A stretch of 64,000 nt of DNA from Globisporangium splendens (GCA_006386115.1 VFIW01000031.1:124001-188000); one strand, 5' to 3'; shown: positions 48,428 through 60,665, numbered from the stretch's first letter. Notes: generated by a model from the letters alone, not told the origin. Program-made: numbers and translations.

Positions 48428-49916
48428 ATGACGAAGAAAGTGCTGTGCATGAACCCGGGTCCGATTGAGTTCGAGCAGCGCGTGCTCAAGGAGTTCGCGG
48501 CCGAGGGCATCTCGCATGTCGACAAGACCGTGATTGAAGTGTTCGGCCAGGTGCTCGAGAAGATGCGCAAGGTGTTCTTGGCGCCAGATGGACAGCCGTT
48601 GGTGGTTGCTGGATCTGGCACCCTTGGCTGGGATATGGTCGGAGCCAACTTGATCAACCAAGGCGACCACGTGCTCGTTATCAACACTGGTATGTCGTGA
48701 TGTGCATTTATGTTGCTGCGAGACCAGCATGCTAAAAGGAGTATATGCTTGCTGTGAATGTGGAAAACACAGGCTACTTTGGTGACAGCTTCGCGGATGC
48801 TCTTGAACGTTATGGTGCCAAGATCACTCACCTTCGCGCTGAGGTTCGTCGTGATGGATTCCTCCCAACATATGCGCTAGGTTGTATGAACTAAACATCG
48901 GTTTCTATTATCGTGTTGCCGTCATTTTGCAGGTTGGGCACCAACCGAGTGTTGCGGAGCTGACTGAGGTGCTCAGCAGCGGAACCAAGTTCAAGCTTGT
49001 CACGATCACCCATGTCGACACGTCGACTGGCGTGCTCGCGCACGTGAAGGACTTTGCGGCTGCGATCCGCAAGCAACAACCAGATGCCATCGTTGTTGTC
49101 GATGGTGTGTGCGCGTTGGGTGGTGAGGAGTGCCGTGTGAAGCAGTGGGACTTGGATGTTGTCCTCACTGGTTCGCAGAAGTGTGTCGGTGTTCCAGCCG
49201 GTCTGAGTCTTATGGTGATTCGTCCTCGTGCTCTTCAAGCGTTCGAAAAGTGCACGTCGACCACCAAGTACTACGTTGACTGGCGCAACTGGTTGCCAAT
49301 CATGAAGAACTATGAAGCGCGTCAGCCAAGCTACTTTGCGACTCCTGCGGTCAACCACTTGTTTGCTCTCAACAAAGGTTTGGACATCTTGTTGGAGAAT
49401 GGTGGCATCGAGCAACGTTTCGTGGAGCACAAGCTTGTCGGTGATGCGATTAAGGAAGCGATGAAGGCTTTGGGTTGCTCTCTTGTCACTGTGGAAGGCA
49501 GCGGTGCGCATACGTTGACTTGTGTCCGATACCCTGCTGGCGTTGGTGCTACCGATTTCTTGCCAAAGGTCGTGAAGCGTGGTGTGTCGCTCGCTGGTGG
49601 ATTACACAAGAAGATCAAGACTGAATACTTCCGCATTGGTCACATGGGACCTAGCACCCGTCGCTTGGATCACGTGTTGAAGACGGTGCAAGCAATTGAA
49701 GAGGCTTTTATCGAATGTGGCCACAACGTCCCTGAAAAGGGAAAGGCTGCCAAGATCATCAAGAAGCTGCAATCCCAGATCCCAATCAAGCCAGCTTGCT
49801 CGTACACAATGATTTACCACGGATGCCCAGTCCCACCAAAGTGCCAAGTGTGGACAATCGGAACCCTCGTGGCTGCGTTCGCCGCTGGTTTCTTGATCTC
49901 TACCTTGAAGAAGTAG
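48428..49916 (+). CDS. Class V aminotransferase, alanine-glyoxylate type, with C-terminal membrane anchor
   Basis: Three coding exons: 48428-48689, 48773-48843 and 48933-49916 (introns of 83 and 89 bases), 438 residues. Features of the alanine-glyoxylate/serine-pyruvate aminotransferase family: MNPGPIEFEQRVL near the N-terminus, GSGTLGWDMVGANL, TITHVDTSTGVL, VVDGVCALGG with the PLP-binding Asp, and TGSQKCVGVPAG with the PLP lysine at K194. The family transfers the amino group of alanine or serine to glyoxylate or pyruvate, normally in peroxisomes or mitochondria. The last 23 residues are a hydrophobic helix (TIGTLVAAFAAGFLIS) followed by LKK, i.e. a tail anchor, after an extension of about 45 residues not found in the usual 390-400-residue enzymes. 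No PTS1 tripeptide is present. Confidence 0.9.
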
Positions 49917-50112
49917 GTAAGCTGCACTGACAGTGTTTTCGCAAAGAGGAAAAGGATCTTCTATTCTTCTATTGTAAAAGAAGCTGCTTCTATTGACTTC
50001 ATGTTGCTTGACCTCAGGCAGACAGTGGGGCTATATATATATGTCGTGCATGACGATGACTTGCATGATTTTTCTTACCAACACACTTGTGTATTAGAGA
50101 AAGCCAAGCATC

Positions 50113-52951
50113 ATGGGAAACGAAGAAATGAGTTTAAGCGGAGGTGGTAATGAGAGCCACCGCGACCCCATGTCTTTGGATGTGCTCACCATCACAGCGG
50201 TTGTCAAGCCAAATCAGAAGCCGAGCAGTGTGCACAAGCTCAACCCACAGCAAGTCACAGCACTGCTTCAAACGTTTTGGGCAGAGCTTTTGCAAAACAA
50301 CGTGAAAATGATCAAGAAAATACTCACAGAGAACCACCAAAAGATGGACTTTGCTGCTGCTCGGTATCGCCTGTATGCGGATGGGACTGCTCTTCACATC
50401 TGCGCACAAAACGGATTCATTGCTGCTGCGCAACTAATGCTCGAGTTTGGCATCGATATCAATGCGCAGAACAAAGTTGGGCTGACGCCACTACATGTGG
50501 CTTGCAAATCCCACCAAGCGGCGATGGCGACGTTTCTCCTGGAAGAAGGAGCGCTTTTGGACATCCCCGATCACGTAAGCCATTCATGCATAGGCAACAA
50601 TTATGCTGCGAGCTCACCATTAACTCGTTACCCTTCCTTTGCCTCTCACTTCTTGCGCCTTTCGCAGCTGAACCATGTGGCATTCGATATTGCTCCGTAC
50701 GACTTGCTTGACCAGTGCCTCCTACGTCCCTTGATAGAAAAAAATACACGAATGGAACAGGACCGTGCGGAGCTTATTGCAGCAAATCAAGCAGCTCAAT
50801 TGGGATTTGGCGATGCAAGTATGGCGTACGCTCATAGCTTGATGAGTCTTGAAGATGTCGGAAGCTGTGCTCGGGAAGAGAGTGAGAAACTGGCTGCAAC
50901 TCGTGAGATTGACACCCATTGGGCTGGTATTGTCCATCGTGCAAAAGAAGAGCTGTCGGTCCTACAGCGTGACTACAAGCGCTGCCAACAAGAACTTGAA
51001 GACGAAGAAGAAGCATTAGCAGTGACGAAGAGAAATCTGTTTCAGAAAGCACTGGAGGAACGAGAGCACGCCAACAGAAGTCTAGCGCAGACTCAAAACC
51101 TCATCGAGCGAACTGAGCGTGAAATTGAGCGGCAGCAGAGAGTTCTTGACCACGAGTTTGGACTGCTCGAGACGGCACGCGAGTTCCCCAATGACCCAGA
51201 CATACAGATCTGGATTTTGGGCTCGATTCGGGAGCTGGCTGGCGAGATCCCAGAGGAAACACAGGTTTTCGAATCAGACTTTGATGTGGCGCAGTTTCTG
51301 TTCCGACCAGAGACTGCGAGTGTGATTCTCGATGCTGTAACGCGATTTCCAAGTACCCATCACATCCAGGTCCTGGGAATGGCGTGCCTTGTTGACCTCG
51401 TAGGAAGCCCACTCGAGCAGTCGACTCCTCGCAGCAGACGGCATTTTGCAGTCAGCTTTGATCAACTATCACTCCGATTGCAGCAATTCGTGACGCTTCC
51501 TCTGAAATCAAATGCACTGACTATCGCTGGAGAGATTCTCGTTCGATATCCACGAGATATGGACGTATGGCAAATCGGCTTTGAAGTCATCTATTACTTG
51601 CTCAGTATCCCCGGAACCAACAAGCATATGCTCCAGTTTTGCCAGAACAAGCAGAACCAACAGCTTCCACTTCAGTTTTTGCGACTGCTGCAGGAACTGC
51701 ATACGACAACGACGACGGGAGCTTCACCAGAGTCGCAGTTCTTAACACGACGCTGCCACATTGCGTATTTTTTGCTTACTTTGGCAAAGTACAACGTGAA
51801 GAAGCCGCTATTGAGCGCTGGTGTAGTGCCAACAATACTGCAGCACCTTGGTCAGCTAACAGCGTGCGTTCACTTGGATGAGGTTCCGGAGAACCTGGTC
51901 TGTGATATCGCACCAACGATTTCGTGTTTGTTGGCTACGCTGGCGATTCTTCACTCGATCGAAAGTCCCACTGAGCAACGAAAAGGCAAAGGAAAGCAGA
52001 TCTCGCTGGACTCGAACTGGGAGATCTTCCAAGCTCGAGATTTTGTCGAAAGCTTGCAGATCTTTCTGAATGCCGAATTACTCACCACTGATCGAGTGCG
52101 ATCGCCTAGCTCGAGCGATGATGTGGTGTACTGGATGCTCAAGCTACTTCGCAATCTCGTTTGGCATCCTGGAATAGAAACTGGACGGATACGACGAGAG
52201 TTGGACACGCAAGACATTTTCACATTGATCGCCAATGGTATCATTGCGCTGAAGACGAAGAGCAAATACAGGCTTTCCCAAGACTCAAGCAATCGGCCAT
52301 TCCGGACAGGTACCACCAGTGTTGGTGTTGAACTTATTCAGAGCGTGTGGATTAGTAAGTATGACGGTGGAGGGCGAATTCTACCCATCTCGCAGTACGT
52401 TCTCGACTCTTTCCTGAGTATTTTGCGAGCAGAAGTGGAGAGTCTTGCTGAACTGCGTCAAGATGTCATGCTGGTCGAATTAGAGACTGTTTTAAGCGCG
52501 CTCGCTGTGATCGTGATGAACGGTGAGTCTACTTGTACTCACTGACAAGAATTTTCGTCATCTTTGGCGTCTCCTTACTTTCGTTTTCGTATGATGTCTA
52601 GTTGAGAATGTCATAGCTCTTCGCGATAAGCAGGACGATATCGACCGTGACATGCACAAAATTCTGGCATGGATCTTGCAGTTACACGAGGAGCATATGC
52701 TACAGCATGAGCCGACGCTGGCGCTCATGTTCGTTCATATCCTTCGCATCTACCTAGCAATTTTCCAAGCCTTCGGCAAACCGCCGACTGCAGCATCCAG
52801 CAAGGAATTCCATAATCGAAGCAAGCAAGTTGGACTGTGTGCGACCCTGCGCGAGTTCAAGCTTCAGCCAAACTGCAGCGACCACGCGAAAGCGACAACC
52901 AAGTCAACGAGCCGACCGATCGAAGAAGCAGAGCGCAGAGTATACCAGTGA
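50113..52951 (+). CDS. Ankyrin-repeat, coiled-coil and helical-repeat protein
   Basis: Exons 50113-50574, 50668-52522 and 52602-52951, 888 residues. The first intron (93 bases, GTAAGC...TTCGCAG) contains no stop and is a multiple of three, so unspliced mRNA would encode 31 extra residues; the joined sequence (DIPDH/LNHVAFDIA) restores an ankyrin repeat, which supports splicing. Ankyrin repeats lie at about 85-170 (DGTALHICAQNGF, GLTPLHVACKSHQ). A coiled coil with Glu/Arg-rich heptads covers about 215-330. The rest is alpha-helical and may form armadillo-like repeats. The third exon adds about 116 residues after a GTGAGT donor. I know no named orthologue; a scaffold role is inference. Confidence 0.78.
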
Positions 52952-53139
52952 CGCCTATTGACGATCTAACTCAGACTTTGCATGCGCTATCTCGGTCGAT
53001 CGACAAATGCGTTCGATGCACGTGTTGAATGCACCAAAGCACAAAAAAAGGATCGGCGGTAGACGAGCTTGAGAAGGCAACTAATTCGTCAAAGTGGCGT
53101 GTACAAATCATACAGCTCCACGGAAATGTGCGTACCATC

Positions 53140-54680
53140 TCACGAGTTGGGTGCCGCGCATATGAATTTGCCATTATCGGCATCGCCTTTGGTAGCACAG
53201 TGCGGTGTTCCTCGCAAAAATATCGCGTCTGTAACACTCTCGCTCGCCCATGCGGGGAGATCTTCGAGCCATGCGTTTTCGGCGGTGAACGTCGAGAAGA
53301 AGGATTTGTCGCCGAGAACGTCTGGAAGAGACGCCAACGGGTTGTCGCTGATCGTGAAAAAGAGAATCGGCTGATTCAAGGTTTCAAACTGCGGCAGGTC
53401 GGTGACGAGATTCCCACGAAGCGACAAGGTCATGACCGGTAGCCTCAAGAGGGTCTCTGGGAACTCCATAAGCTGACCGAATTCAAAGAAAAACACCGCC
53501 ATCGGTTGCCAGACTTTGTGCAAATCACTTGGCAAGGCAGTCAAGTTGGTGTGCGAGAACTCGATGTCGACGAGTGACGGCGGGAGAGTCTGCAGTATCC
53601 CTTCCGGCAGTGCGCTCACATTTACTCTTGTAAAAGAAGCAGGATGATCCGCGCGAACTCGCTGGCCGTCAGTGCGCTCTCAGCAGACCACTCGACGATC
53701 GTGGAATTGTGAATGTGCATACCGAGCAAGTTGGAAAAGCTTTGGATTTTGCTGGGAACGGTGAGCCTGGGACAATGCGCGAATGTGACAAACGCTAGAG
53801 TTGAATGGTCCAATACCTCGAGATCCGCGCCAGTGAGTGATTGCGTCTCTTCTCGATAGCAGTTGTACACAAGCACGGAGCACAGCAACTTGCTGCCAAA
53901 CCACGGCCGTGTCGAGAGTTTGCATCCTGAAAATTGAGCACGCGATCGCGTCACTGCGAGCAAATGAGAGATGAGCACAGCAAGTCCCCACACGACAAAG
54001 GTAGCTTGAATCCCTCGATGGCGCGTGCTGCGTACGATTGCTGTCTTTCCCCGGCTGGCAAATCTGAGCGAGGTGGGTCGTGAATCTTCCTGTGGAAGTG
54101 GCGAAAGCACAGAGACTGGCTGCACTTGAGAAGCTGCTGATGCCAGCGACCACCGCGGTTTGGTTGGCTGAAGAAGGGATGCTGCAGTTGCCAACGTATT
54201 CAGCACACTCAAGTAAGGGATCAACTTGGATATAAAGTCTGCAAGCGATACGGCAAACACGAGTTGATTCTCCATGGCAAAACTCGAGAACCACGTCGTA
54301 TCGTATAGCAGCGTTGTTCCGAACGAGTACGTCTCGGGGTTGAACTCCAGATAGTATGGCATGAAGAGCACCAGTGGAATACACATGCTGGATCCAATGT
54401 TGAGCGTCGCATCGACGATCAGACAGACAACACGTTCCAAGATTGGATGACGTTGGCCGAGAAGGTGCTGCAACAACGGCGTCGACCACGCGTTGGCCAC
54501 GAACAGGAAGATCGACAAGTTGTTTACCCACGGCCGCGCAATAAGCTTTCCACATCGATGCGCTTGGAAAGTCTGCGAAACAATCTCAATGAGTTCTCGA
54601 GTTATATGGAATGCTGGGAACAGATCGTTTTCGACGCCAAAGACGCCACGTCGACCAAACGCAAACTGCCACATTCGAAC
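53140..54680 (-). pseudogene. Transmembrane-LRR protein relic, minus-strand copy
   Basis: The reading on the minus strand starts near 54672, where homology to the plus-strand relative at 58014-59803 begins (W..F..RYGVFG-type segment), and runs through several hydrophobic segments and a Cys-rich region (RPWFGSKLLCSVLVYNCYREE) to about 53632. There a single-base frame break occurs (reading changes at LLLLQ / RVNVSALPEG), and three to four leucine-rich repeats follow (LVDIEFSHTNLTALPSDL, VMTLSLRGNLVTDLP) down to 53140. The 5' end is cut by a LINE fragment. This layout, multipass membrane part plus short extracellular LRRs, is a common oomycete family of unknown function. Without a start and with a frame break it is most likely non-functional. 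Confidence 0.75.
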
Positions 54681-54689
54681 AAGACTCTG

Positions 54690-55996
54690 ACCCACGTCGA
54701 CACGACCCTAGTCAATGCTACGCATACAGTTCACTCTGCAATGGACTGTGACGTCATGGCAACAAGAGACTGGAACGGACAGAAGGTGTCGTTCCATGCA
54801 CATCCACGTTTCACAAGAATCGTGCAACTATGGGGTGGCAACGGACGATATAATACGACCAGATCTTTCTATCGGCAACAAGTTGCACCAACGAGGACAC
54901 AAATTGGCAAAGATACTCGAGATGCGGCAGTCAACAAAGCTGTCCATACAGCAGGATCTCTGTGGCCAGGACTGCAATTAATCCAATGGAGCGAATTACA
55001 CAACATCCCAGGGATTACAGTTTATACGGCTCAGACTCTTCTCCGGCTGAAAGCCAATCGACTCTCCATGTGGAACTATGAGAAAGCTGATCTATCCTGC
55101 TCGAATCCCGAATGCTCCCAAGTTGTCCAATCTTCTGTTCAACATCTATTCTGGGAGTGTCCGAAAGCCAAACTGGTGTGGAACTACTTTTATGCGCTAT
55201 GGGCAAAGATCGGAATCACTCCTGGTCACGACCCCGCAATCTGGATCTTCAGTCTGGATCTACCAGATACTCCAAGGCATGCATGGACCACGATCAAGAG
55301 ACACATTATCGGACACAAGCTCTCCAATGAACATCTCCAAGATCATCTCTATCCCGTCGCACACATGCTGTGGCGATATATGAGCGCGTCGCTCATACAA
55401 GCCATTTGGTGTGCGCATCTGCGACGCATGGATTCGGATCCAATCAAATCGACTGCTGAGATGGCGATCATGATGACCAGATTAGAGGCAGGAATGCGAA
55501 ACATCACACGACTCGCTGAAGCGCAAGCTGGAGACTCTGACGGTCACACGGTTGCAGCAGTTCTCAAGGCATCGAACCGTTGTACGTGATTGGAGACAGT
55601 GCACTGATTATCTCCCAACAGCGAATGCATCGGTCCCCTCGACAGCACCGATTGGCACGTTTATACCAGACAAGTCGACGACTCGCGGATTGCATCGACA
55701 CCCGAGGATGGTACCATCACTATCGTGCCTTCAACAAGATGGCGGACTCAGCCGCCAACCTAGCCATGGACACCAGAACCTCAACGCAGGTTCACATCCT
55801 AACTCATCGAGCTGCTTTCAACAATCTCACCCAGGATCTTGACAACGACGTCATGCATTGGCTTATGCGAAGTTCGGAAGACCCAAGGTCATTGGACAAC
55901 ACAAGGCAGCCTCACAGAGGACCAAGAGAACATGCCATCCTGGTCAAAGATTATTTAGCATTCAGAAGTGATCTAGTGCGAGTTTCCGTAGTGTAA
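54690..55996 (+). mobile_element. 5'-truncated LINE (zinc-knuckle and RNase H end of a non-LTR retrotransposon)
   Basis: The plus strand reads as the C-terminal end of a LINE polyprotein. First comes a zf-RVT type segment: CSNPECSQVVQSSVQHLFWECPKA, preceded by the LRLKANRLSMW helix, up to about 55585. After a one-base frame change at about 55580, the RNase H end follows (VIGDSALIISQQ, WYHHYRAFNKMADSAANLAMD). RNase H is here downstream of the RT, the usual order, so this element is unrelated to the tandem element at 1-8573. The left junction lies close to 54680-54700, inside the 5' end of the TM-LRR relic. The right end cannot be fixed because no poly(A) or target repeat is visible. Confidence 0.8.
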
Positions 55997-56327
55997 CCCA
56001 CACTACCACATCATCCTGTATTGATGTGTGCCACCCAAATCTCAGAATTCTCAGATTTTTTGCGTCTATTTGGTGTTTTGTTCTTCTAGTTGAAGGCACA
56101 TCGTGCACTAGTGAAAACGAAGAGAAGCCGCGAAGGTACGCATTCTCTACTATTAGGAAGGAACACTGCATTCGACCTGAAGCGAGCGCATGCGGCCGTT
56201 GGGCTCCCATCCGCGCTCCAAACTGCTTCTGACATTCTCTCTCTGCGTCGCTCTCTCTCTCGGCGGGGTCACGTGCGGCGCGATCAACAGAACACCTCCC
56301 ACCACTTTCCTTTCACAGGCGAGAAGC
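55997..56327 (+). other. Intergenic region / possible leader of the isoaspartyl methyltransferase
   Basis: 331 bases. An in-frame ATG at 56190 would add 46 residues including a hydrophobic, signal-like stretch to the methyltransferase. The first part may be the 3' UTR of the LINE. Confidence 0.45.
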
Positions 56328-57375
56328 ATGGCGTGGCGCTGCAGCGCGCGCTCGAACGACGGACTGGTCGACAACCTCGCACGCGCGGGGATCGTGCAGT
56401 CGCAGCGCGTGATCGCGGCGATGAAGGCCATCGACCGCGGCCAGTACATGACCACGGCGGACCCCGACGTCGCGTACCAGGATGCGCCGCAAGTCATCGG
56501 GTACCAGCAAACGATCTCAGCTCCGCATATGGTGCGTAATTGACTCGATGCTAGGAGTTTGCTTCCATTTCGATGACATTACGAGTGACTGGTTGAATGT
56601 GATGAAACCTGCAGCACGCGTTTGCGCTCGAGCTCGCCGATGTCGCGATCAGCAATGTCGAGCAGCCCCGCATTCTGGACGTTGGGGCTGGTTCTGGGTA
56701 TTTGACAGCGTGTCTCGGAAGAATGGTACGTTCGCACAATGGCAGTACAACACTGCGCTACTTGTCATCGTGTTGGCAGCCAAGATACTGAGCAATGCGT
56801 TGTGTTGGGGTGAACTCAGGTCGAGAATCGTGGCGGACGTGTGTTTGGCATTGAGCGCATCCCTGAACTCGTTGCGTTCGCAAAGAAAAACATTGAGCGC
56901 GCGGACCGCGACTTGATCGACAAGCACGTGGTGTCGGTCCAAGGTGCAAATGCAGCAGTGATCCTCTGAGACCGGCGTCAAAGGCTTGCCGTGTCACTTT
57001 TATTGCGTGTGCTTGTGCTGCATTATTGTACTGCTATGTAGGAGCGGACGGCTGGGAAGGATTGCCGAACGAAGCGCCATTCCACTTCATCCACGTGGGC
57101 GCAGCTGCCGTGGAACCGCCGCAATCTCTCATGGACCAGGTACGCAATATGCGCTGACTAGCCATCTAGAGATAGACATCTCCTTTTTTGCTAAAAACTT
57201 GTTTTTGTGTGTGTGTGTATAGCTTGCCAATGGTGGCAGACTCGTGGTGCCCGTGGGCGAGCAGGGTGCGTCGCAAGTCCTTTTGGAGATCCAGCGATTC
57301 GATCAAACGTTTACGCAGCGGCAGCTCATGGGCGTGTCGTACGTCCCGTTGGTGCGCGAACGGACGGAGCTTTAA
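56328..57375 (+). CDS. Protein-L-isoaspartate O-methyltransferase
   Basis: Five exons: 56328-56531, 56615-56725, 56820-56943, 57042-57139 and 57223-57375, 229 residues. Start MAW is the same as in animal PCMT. Conserved blocks: GYQQTISAPHM, then HAFALEL, the S-adenosylmethionine loop ILDVGAGSGYLTACL, GGRVFGIERIPELV, FHFIHVGAAA and GGRLVVPVG, ending with MGVSYVPLVRE. The enzyme methylates L-isoaspartyl residues in aged proteins to start their repair. All five junctions are in phase with GT-AG introns of 83-98 bases. An alternative start at 56190 would give an N-terminus with a secretory-type hydrophobic stretch (LLLTFSLCVALSLGG). The gene looks intact although both sides are decayed sequence. 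Confidence 0.92.
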
Positions 57376-58013
57376 CGCATTTGGTTGCCCTTGATTACGA
57401 GCGCATGGTCATTACATTTTGTTGCTCGCCGCTGAAAGTTTATGCGCTTGATCGTTAGTATGCGGATCAGCAGGAGTGTGTGGCTTAATTAATTCCATTT
57501 TGCAGCGGGCAAGACTCATGCGAGAGATATGTTGACAAGAAACGAAAACAGCAGCAGTTTCGGCTGTGTTGTGGTTCTCAGTTCTATTCACGACCAAATT
57601 TCAGCTTTCTCCTCCCTGGCCCGTTCACAGAAGCGAGGTGAGAGGTGAGTCCAATGTTGCAACCTTACCGCACTCTCGCCGCCTCACGTCACCGTGTGCC
57701 TATTATTGTGCGCGTCTGCTTCTTATCAGGCGCCTTCTTGAAAAACGATTACATCGAATTTGCAAGAGTTTCAGTAGTTTGGTTTCCTTTTGGCCAGCGT
57801 CCTGAAGCACTGCTGAAGCCACAAGGGATATAGAGCAATGAGGCTGGCTGAATCGAATCGAGCTGACGGTGCTGCACACGCAAGGCCAAATGCGCGAGTC
57901 TTCGAGCTGCAGCGTGCTCATTTCCTCATTTCCTGTGCGCATGGACGCTTATTGTCGGTCTTCACAGTGTTTGCGCCGTCTTCCTGACGACAGCCACCAA
58001 AATCCACTGGTTT
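57376..58013 (+). other. Intergenic region
   Basis: 638 bases with no recognisable gene; the far end may belong to the 5' part of the plus-strand TM-LRR relic. Confidence 0.4.
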
Positions 58014-59803
58014 TTGATGCATCCGTACATGGAATACTGGGCACAACTCGTTGCAAGCGGTCAACGAAAGAGCTCCCGCGTGATTGGGGTATATTTCGGC
58101 CACGCGTCTACATTGCACTGGTGGCAACTGCTACGCATCATGTGGGCGTCGCTGAGGTCACGAGAGCTGGTCCTTCTTGATGGAAACTCATGTATAGCAC
58201 CCGTGGTGTCCGACATGATCCTCCAGACAATGAACTTAGGACGCCGAGCATCCAGTTGTTTGTCGTCTACAACGAACACGATACGTCTGCGCGCATTATC
58301 TCGACCAACCCGCGCGATTTGACGATGGGTGGAGGCTCCTGTTCAGTCGGTATGGCGTCTTCGGTATTGAAAGCGACTTTTTCTCGACCACGTTCACAAT
58401 CTGCAAAATCGTCGAAATTGTCTCGCAGACGTCCCAAGCGCGTCGTTCCAGCATGTTGCTGTCACGGCTGTGGTTAAACAACCTGCTGATTGTACTGTTG
58501 ACTACCAATCGCTGGTCGACGCCGATACTTCAGCATTTGTTTCGCCACAATGCGGGCATGGAACGTGCCGTCTATCTCCTTCTCGACGCGTTGCTGAACA
58601 TGGGGTCCAGCATTTCGATCCCGATCATCGTGTTTTGGCCGCAATATGAAGCATTTGTCCCCGAAGAGTTTTCGTTCCCGTACGAGTCACTTTACGACAC
58701 ACTCTGGTACTCCCGGCTTGTGATGGAGAATCAGCTACTCTTCAGCGCCTTGGCTTTAGAGGTTGCATCCAAGTTGCTGCCACGCTTGGTCATTTGCAAC
58801 TCTCCCGACAGCGCTGCCACTCGGATTCATAGGAAAAAAAGTCCGCGAGAATTCCAAGTTCACAACAGGCCAGCTGCACCATCGGTTGACGCCATCTTCG
58901 GAACGAAGTCCGGTACATTTGCGGCCAGTATTGTGAGCCCAGCGGCTATAGCTGGTGCTGCATCTGAGCAAAGGCAAGCTTTTCCAATGAACCAGCGAAA
59001 ATACCAGGTCTTGCATCTCTTTTTCATTGTCTGGAGGTTGATCGTACCCATACTGTATGCCCGCACCGTCGTGTCTCGATCACAAGAAGAAGTTGTGGGC
59101 TGTCGTCAAGCCACTGGGTCATGGTTTGCGGCCAAGTATCCCTGCTCCATGTATGCGTGCAACTGCTATCGGCAGGGCACATTGACCCCAAACGAGACCT
59201 CTTTGAGCCACTTGGATCAATCCAGTCTTGTGTACTTGGCGATCTCGCACTGTCCAGAGGTAGAAGTTCCTCAGATCCAGAAATTCCAAAACCTGCTCGG
59301 TTTCCAGCTCCATAACACGACGATCTTTGAATGGACGAAAGGGAATGCGGTCTCGGCGACAAAGCACACGAAAGTGGTTGTCGTCGTGATCGCAAAGACG
59401 AATATGACGGGATCCCCGACGGCATGCTGAAACCGTTGCCGAAATCTCTGAACGACATCGAGCTGACGTATACAAATTTGACGACTTTGCCGGCGGATTT
59501 GCACGAAAGATGGCACTCCCTCTCAGGAATGAATCTGGAATATTCGCTGCTCACAGACTTCCCGGAAACGCTGTTGCGTTTGGACACCGACGAGCTATCA
59601 CTCTCTGGCAACTTAATCGAGACACTGTGGGTGCACACCAACATCGAGGTTTACATAGCACACCATATTGTGACAAGCAGCAAGGCAATGTCATTGGCGA
59701 GTCTGTGGTAGCGAGCGTACATAGAGACAATCGAGTGAACGACAAGTGGCCGCTTGATGCCTTTGATCCCAATTACCCACTTGAGCGACTTGCCAGAAGC
59801 TAG
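58014..59803 (+). pseudogene. Transmembrane-LRR protein relic, plus-strand copy
   Basis: The same family as 53140-54680, in the opposite orientation. The 5' part (58014-58300) reads in more than one frame. From about 58325 one frame runs through membrane segments (LLIVLLTTNRWSTPILQHLF, LFFIVWRLIVPILYA) and the Cys-rich segment WFAAKYPCSMYACNCYRQ to about 59411. There a one-base loss near GGGATCCCC shifts the frame; the LRRs continue in the next frame (LNDIELTYTNLTTLPADL, TDELSLSGNLIETL) and end at a stop at 59709-59711. Some similarity to the lost end persists to about 59800. With at least two frame breaks it looks dead. Confidence 0.75.
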
Positions 59804-60665
59804 CCTGCTCTTCTCATGAAATCATATAGTCAAGTAGTTTGCTCCTGCGATCACGTACAATGTGCTGCAGCTGCCTGCCACTCGTGTTCTCGTCAACTTT
59901 CTGGCAACAATGACAGCTTCCTTTCCAGTTACATGAGCAAGATCTGTGTTCAGGTCGATATTTTGTGGGGGAGCAGACAGCGCTGTCCGACGCCATAGGA
60001 TGGTACTAATCCATCCGCCAAAGGAATCTCCATCATCAACGCATAGGCAATTATGCCAAACTCGACAGCCACTTGAAGAACGCTTTTTCGTTGTGCCAGG
60101 AAGTCTGGCGGACACACCAACGATTCGGTTTTCTCACTCGTACTCGCGCAGCGTTTTGATCTGGTGGCAATGCGCCTTGCAACTTCAATATCAGGAGTGT
60201 AGGTCTGCATCATTTTACTGCTGCTATCAAGTTAGAGAGATATTGATTTAGAGATATCGTTCTGTTCGGTGCAGAGTTCCCATCTCACACATCACATTGT
60301 CGTGTGATTGTCGCATCCTTAGCATCATACCCCTTCCACTAGTCTACCTTTGTAAACTGCTAAATATTAAAACCAATAAGGCTAAAAGCGTTAATAGCCT
60401 GAACAAGTCTTTGAAATGGAATGTTTGACATGTTTGCACAGTGACCCGTGCCGAACCTTCTCGCAGCTATCTGGTGCTTGCTTCAGTTTTTGATTGGCAC
60501 ATGGGCTCATCAGCTCTTGCGCAACCGCCCGCCCGCCCGCATTCTGCATTCTCCGCGTTCTCCAACGCGCCGTCGAGACGCCCAAAGCAGCAGCAGCAGC
60601 AGCGGGCTCAGCTCTCCTTCAGGCTTTCGTCAATCAGCCCAGGGACGCCCACGTCGCTGTGAGAA
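59804..60665 (+). other. Intergenic region
   Basis: 862 bases. Between 59820 and 60210 both strands have open frames of 60-100 residues with hydrophobic stretches (for example a minus-strand FGIIAYALMMEIPLADGLV), which could be a decayed membrane protein, but no family can be named. The upstream part of the elicitin-like gene (60440-60660) is pyrimidine-rich and presumably holds its promoter. Confidence 0.4.

Noticed and set aside
59820..60250. A mitochondrial or membrane transporter relic on the minus strand
   Set aside because: Hydrophobic segments occur but no family signature could be matched; sideroflexin was considered and does not fit the segment order.
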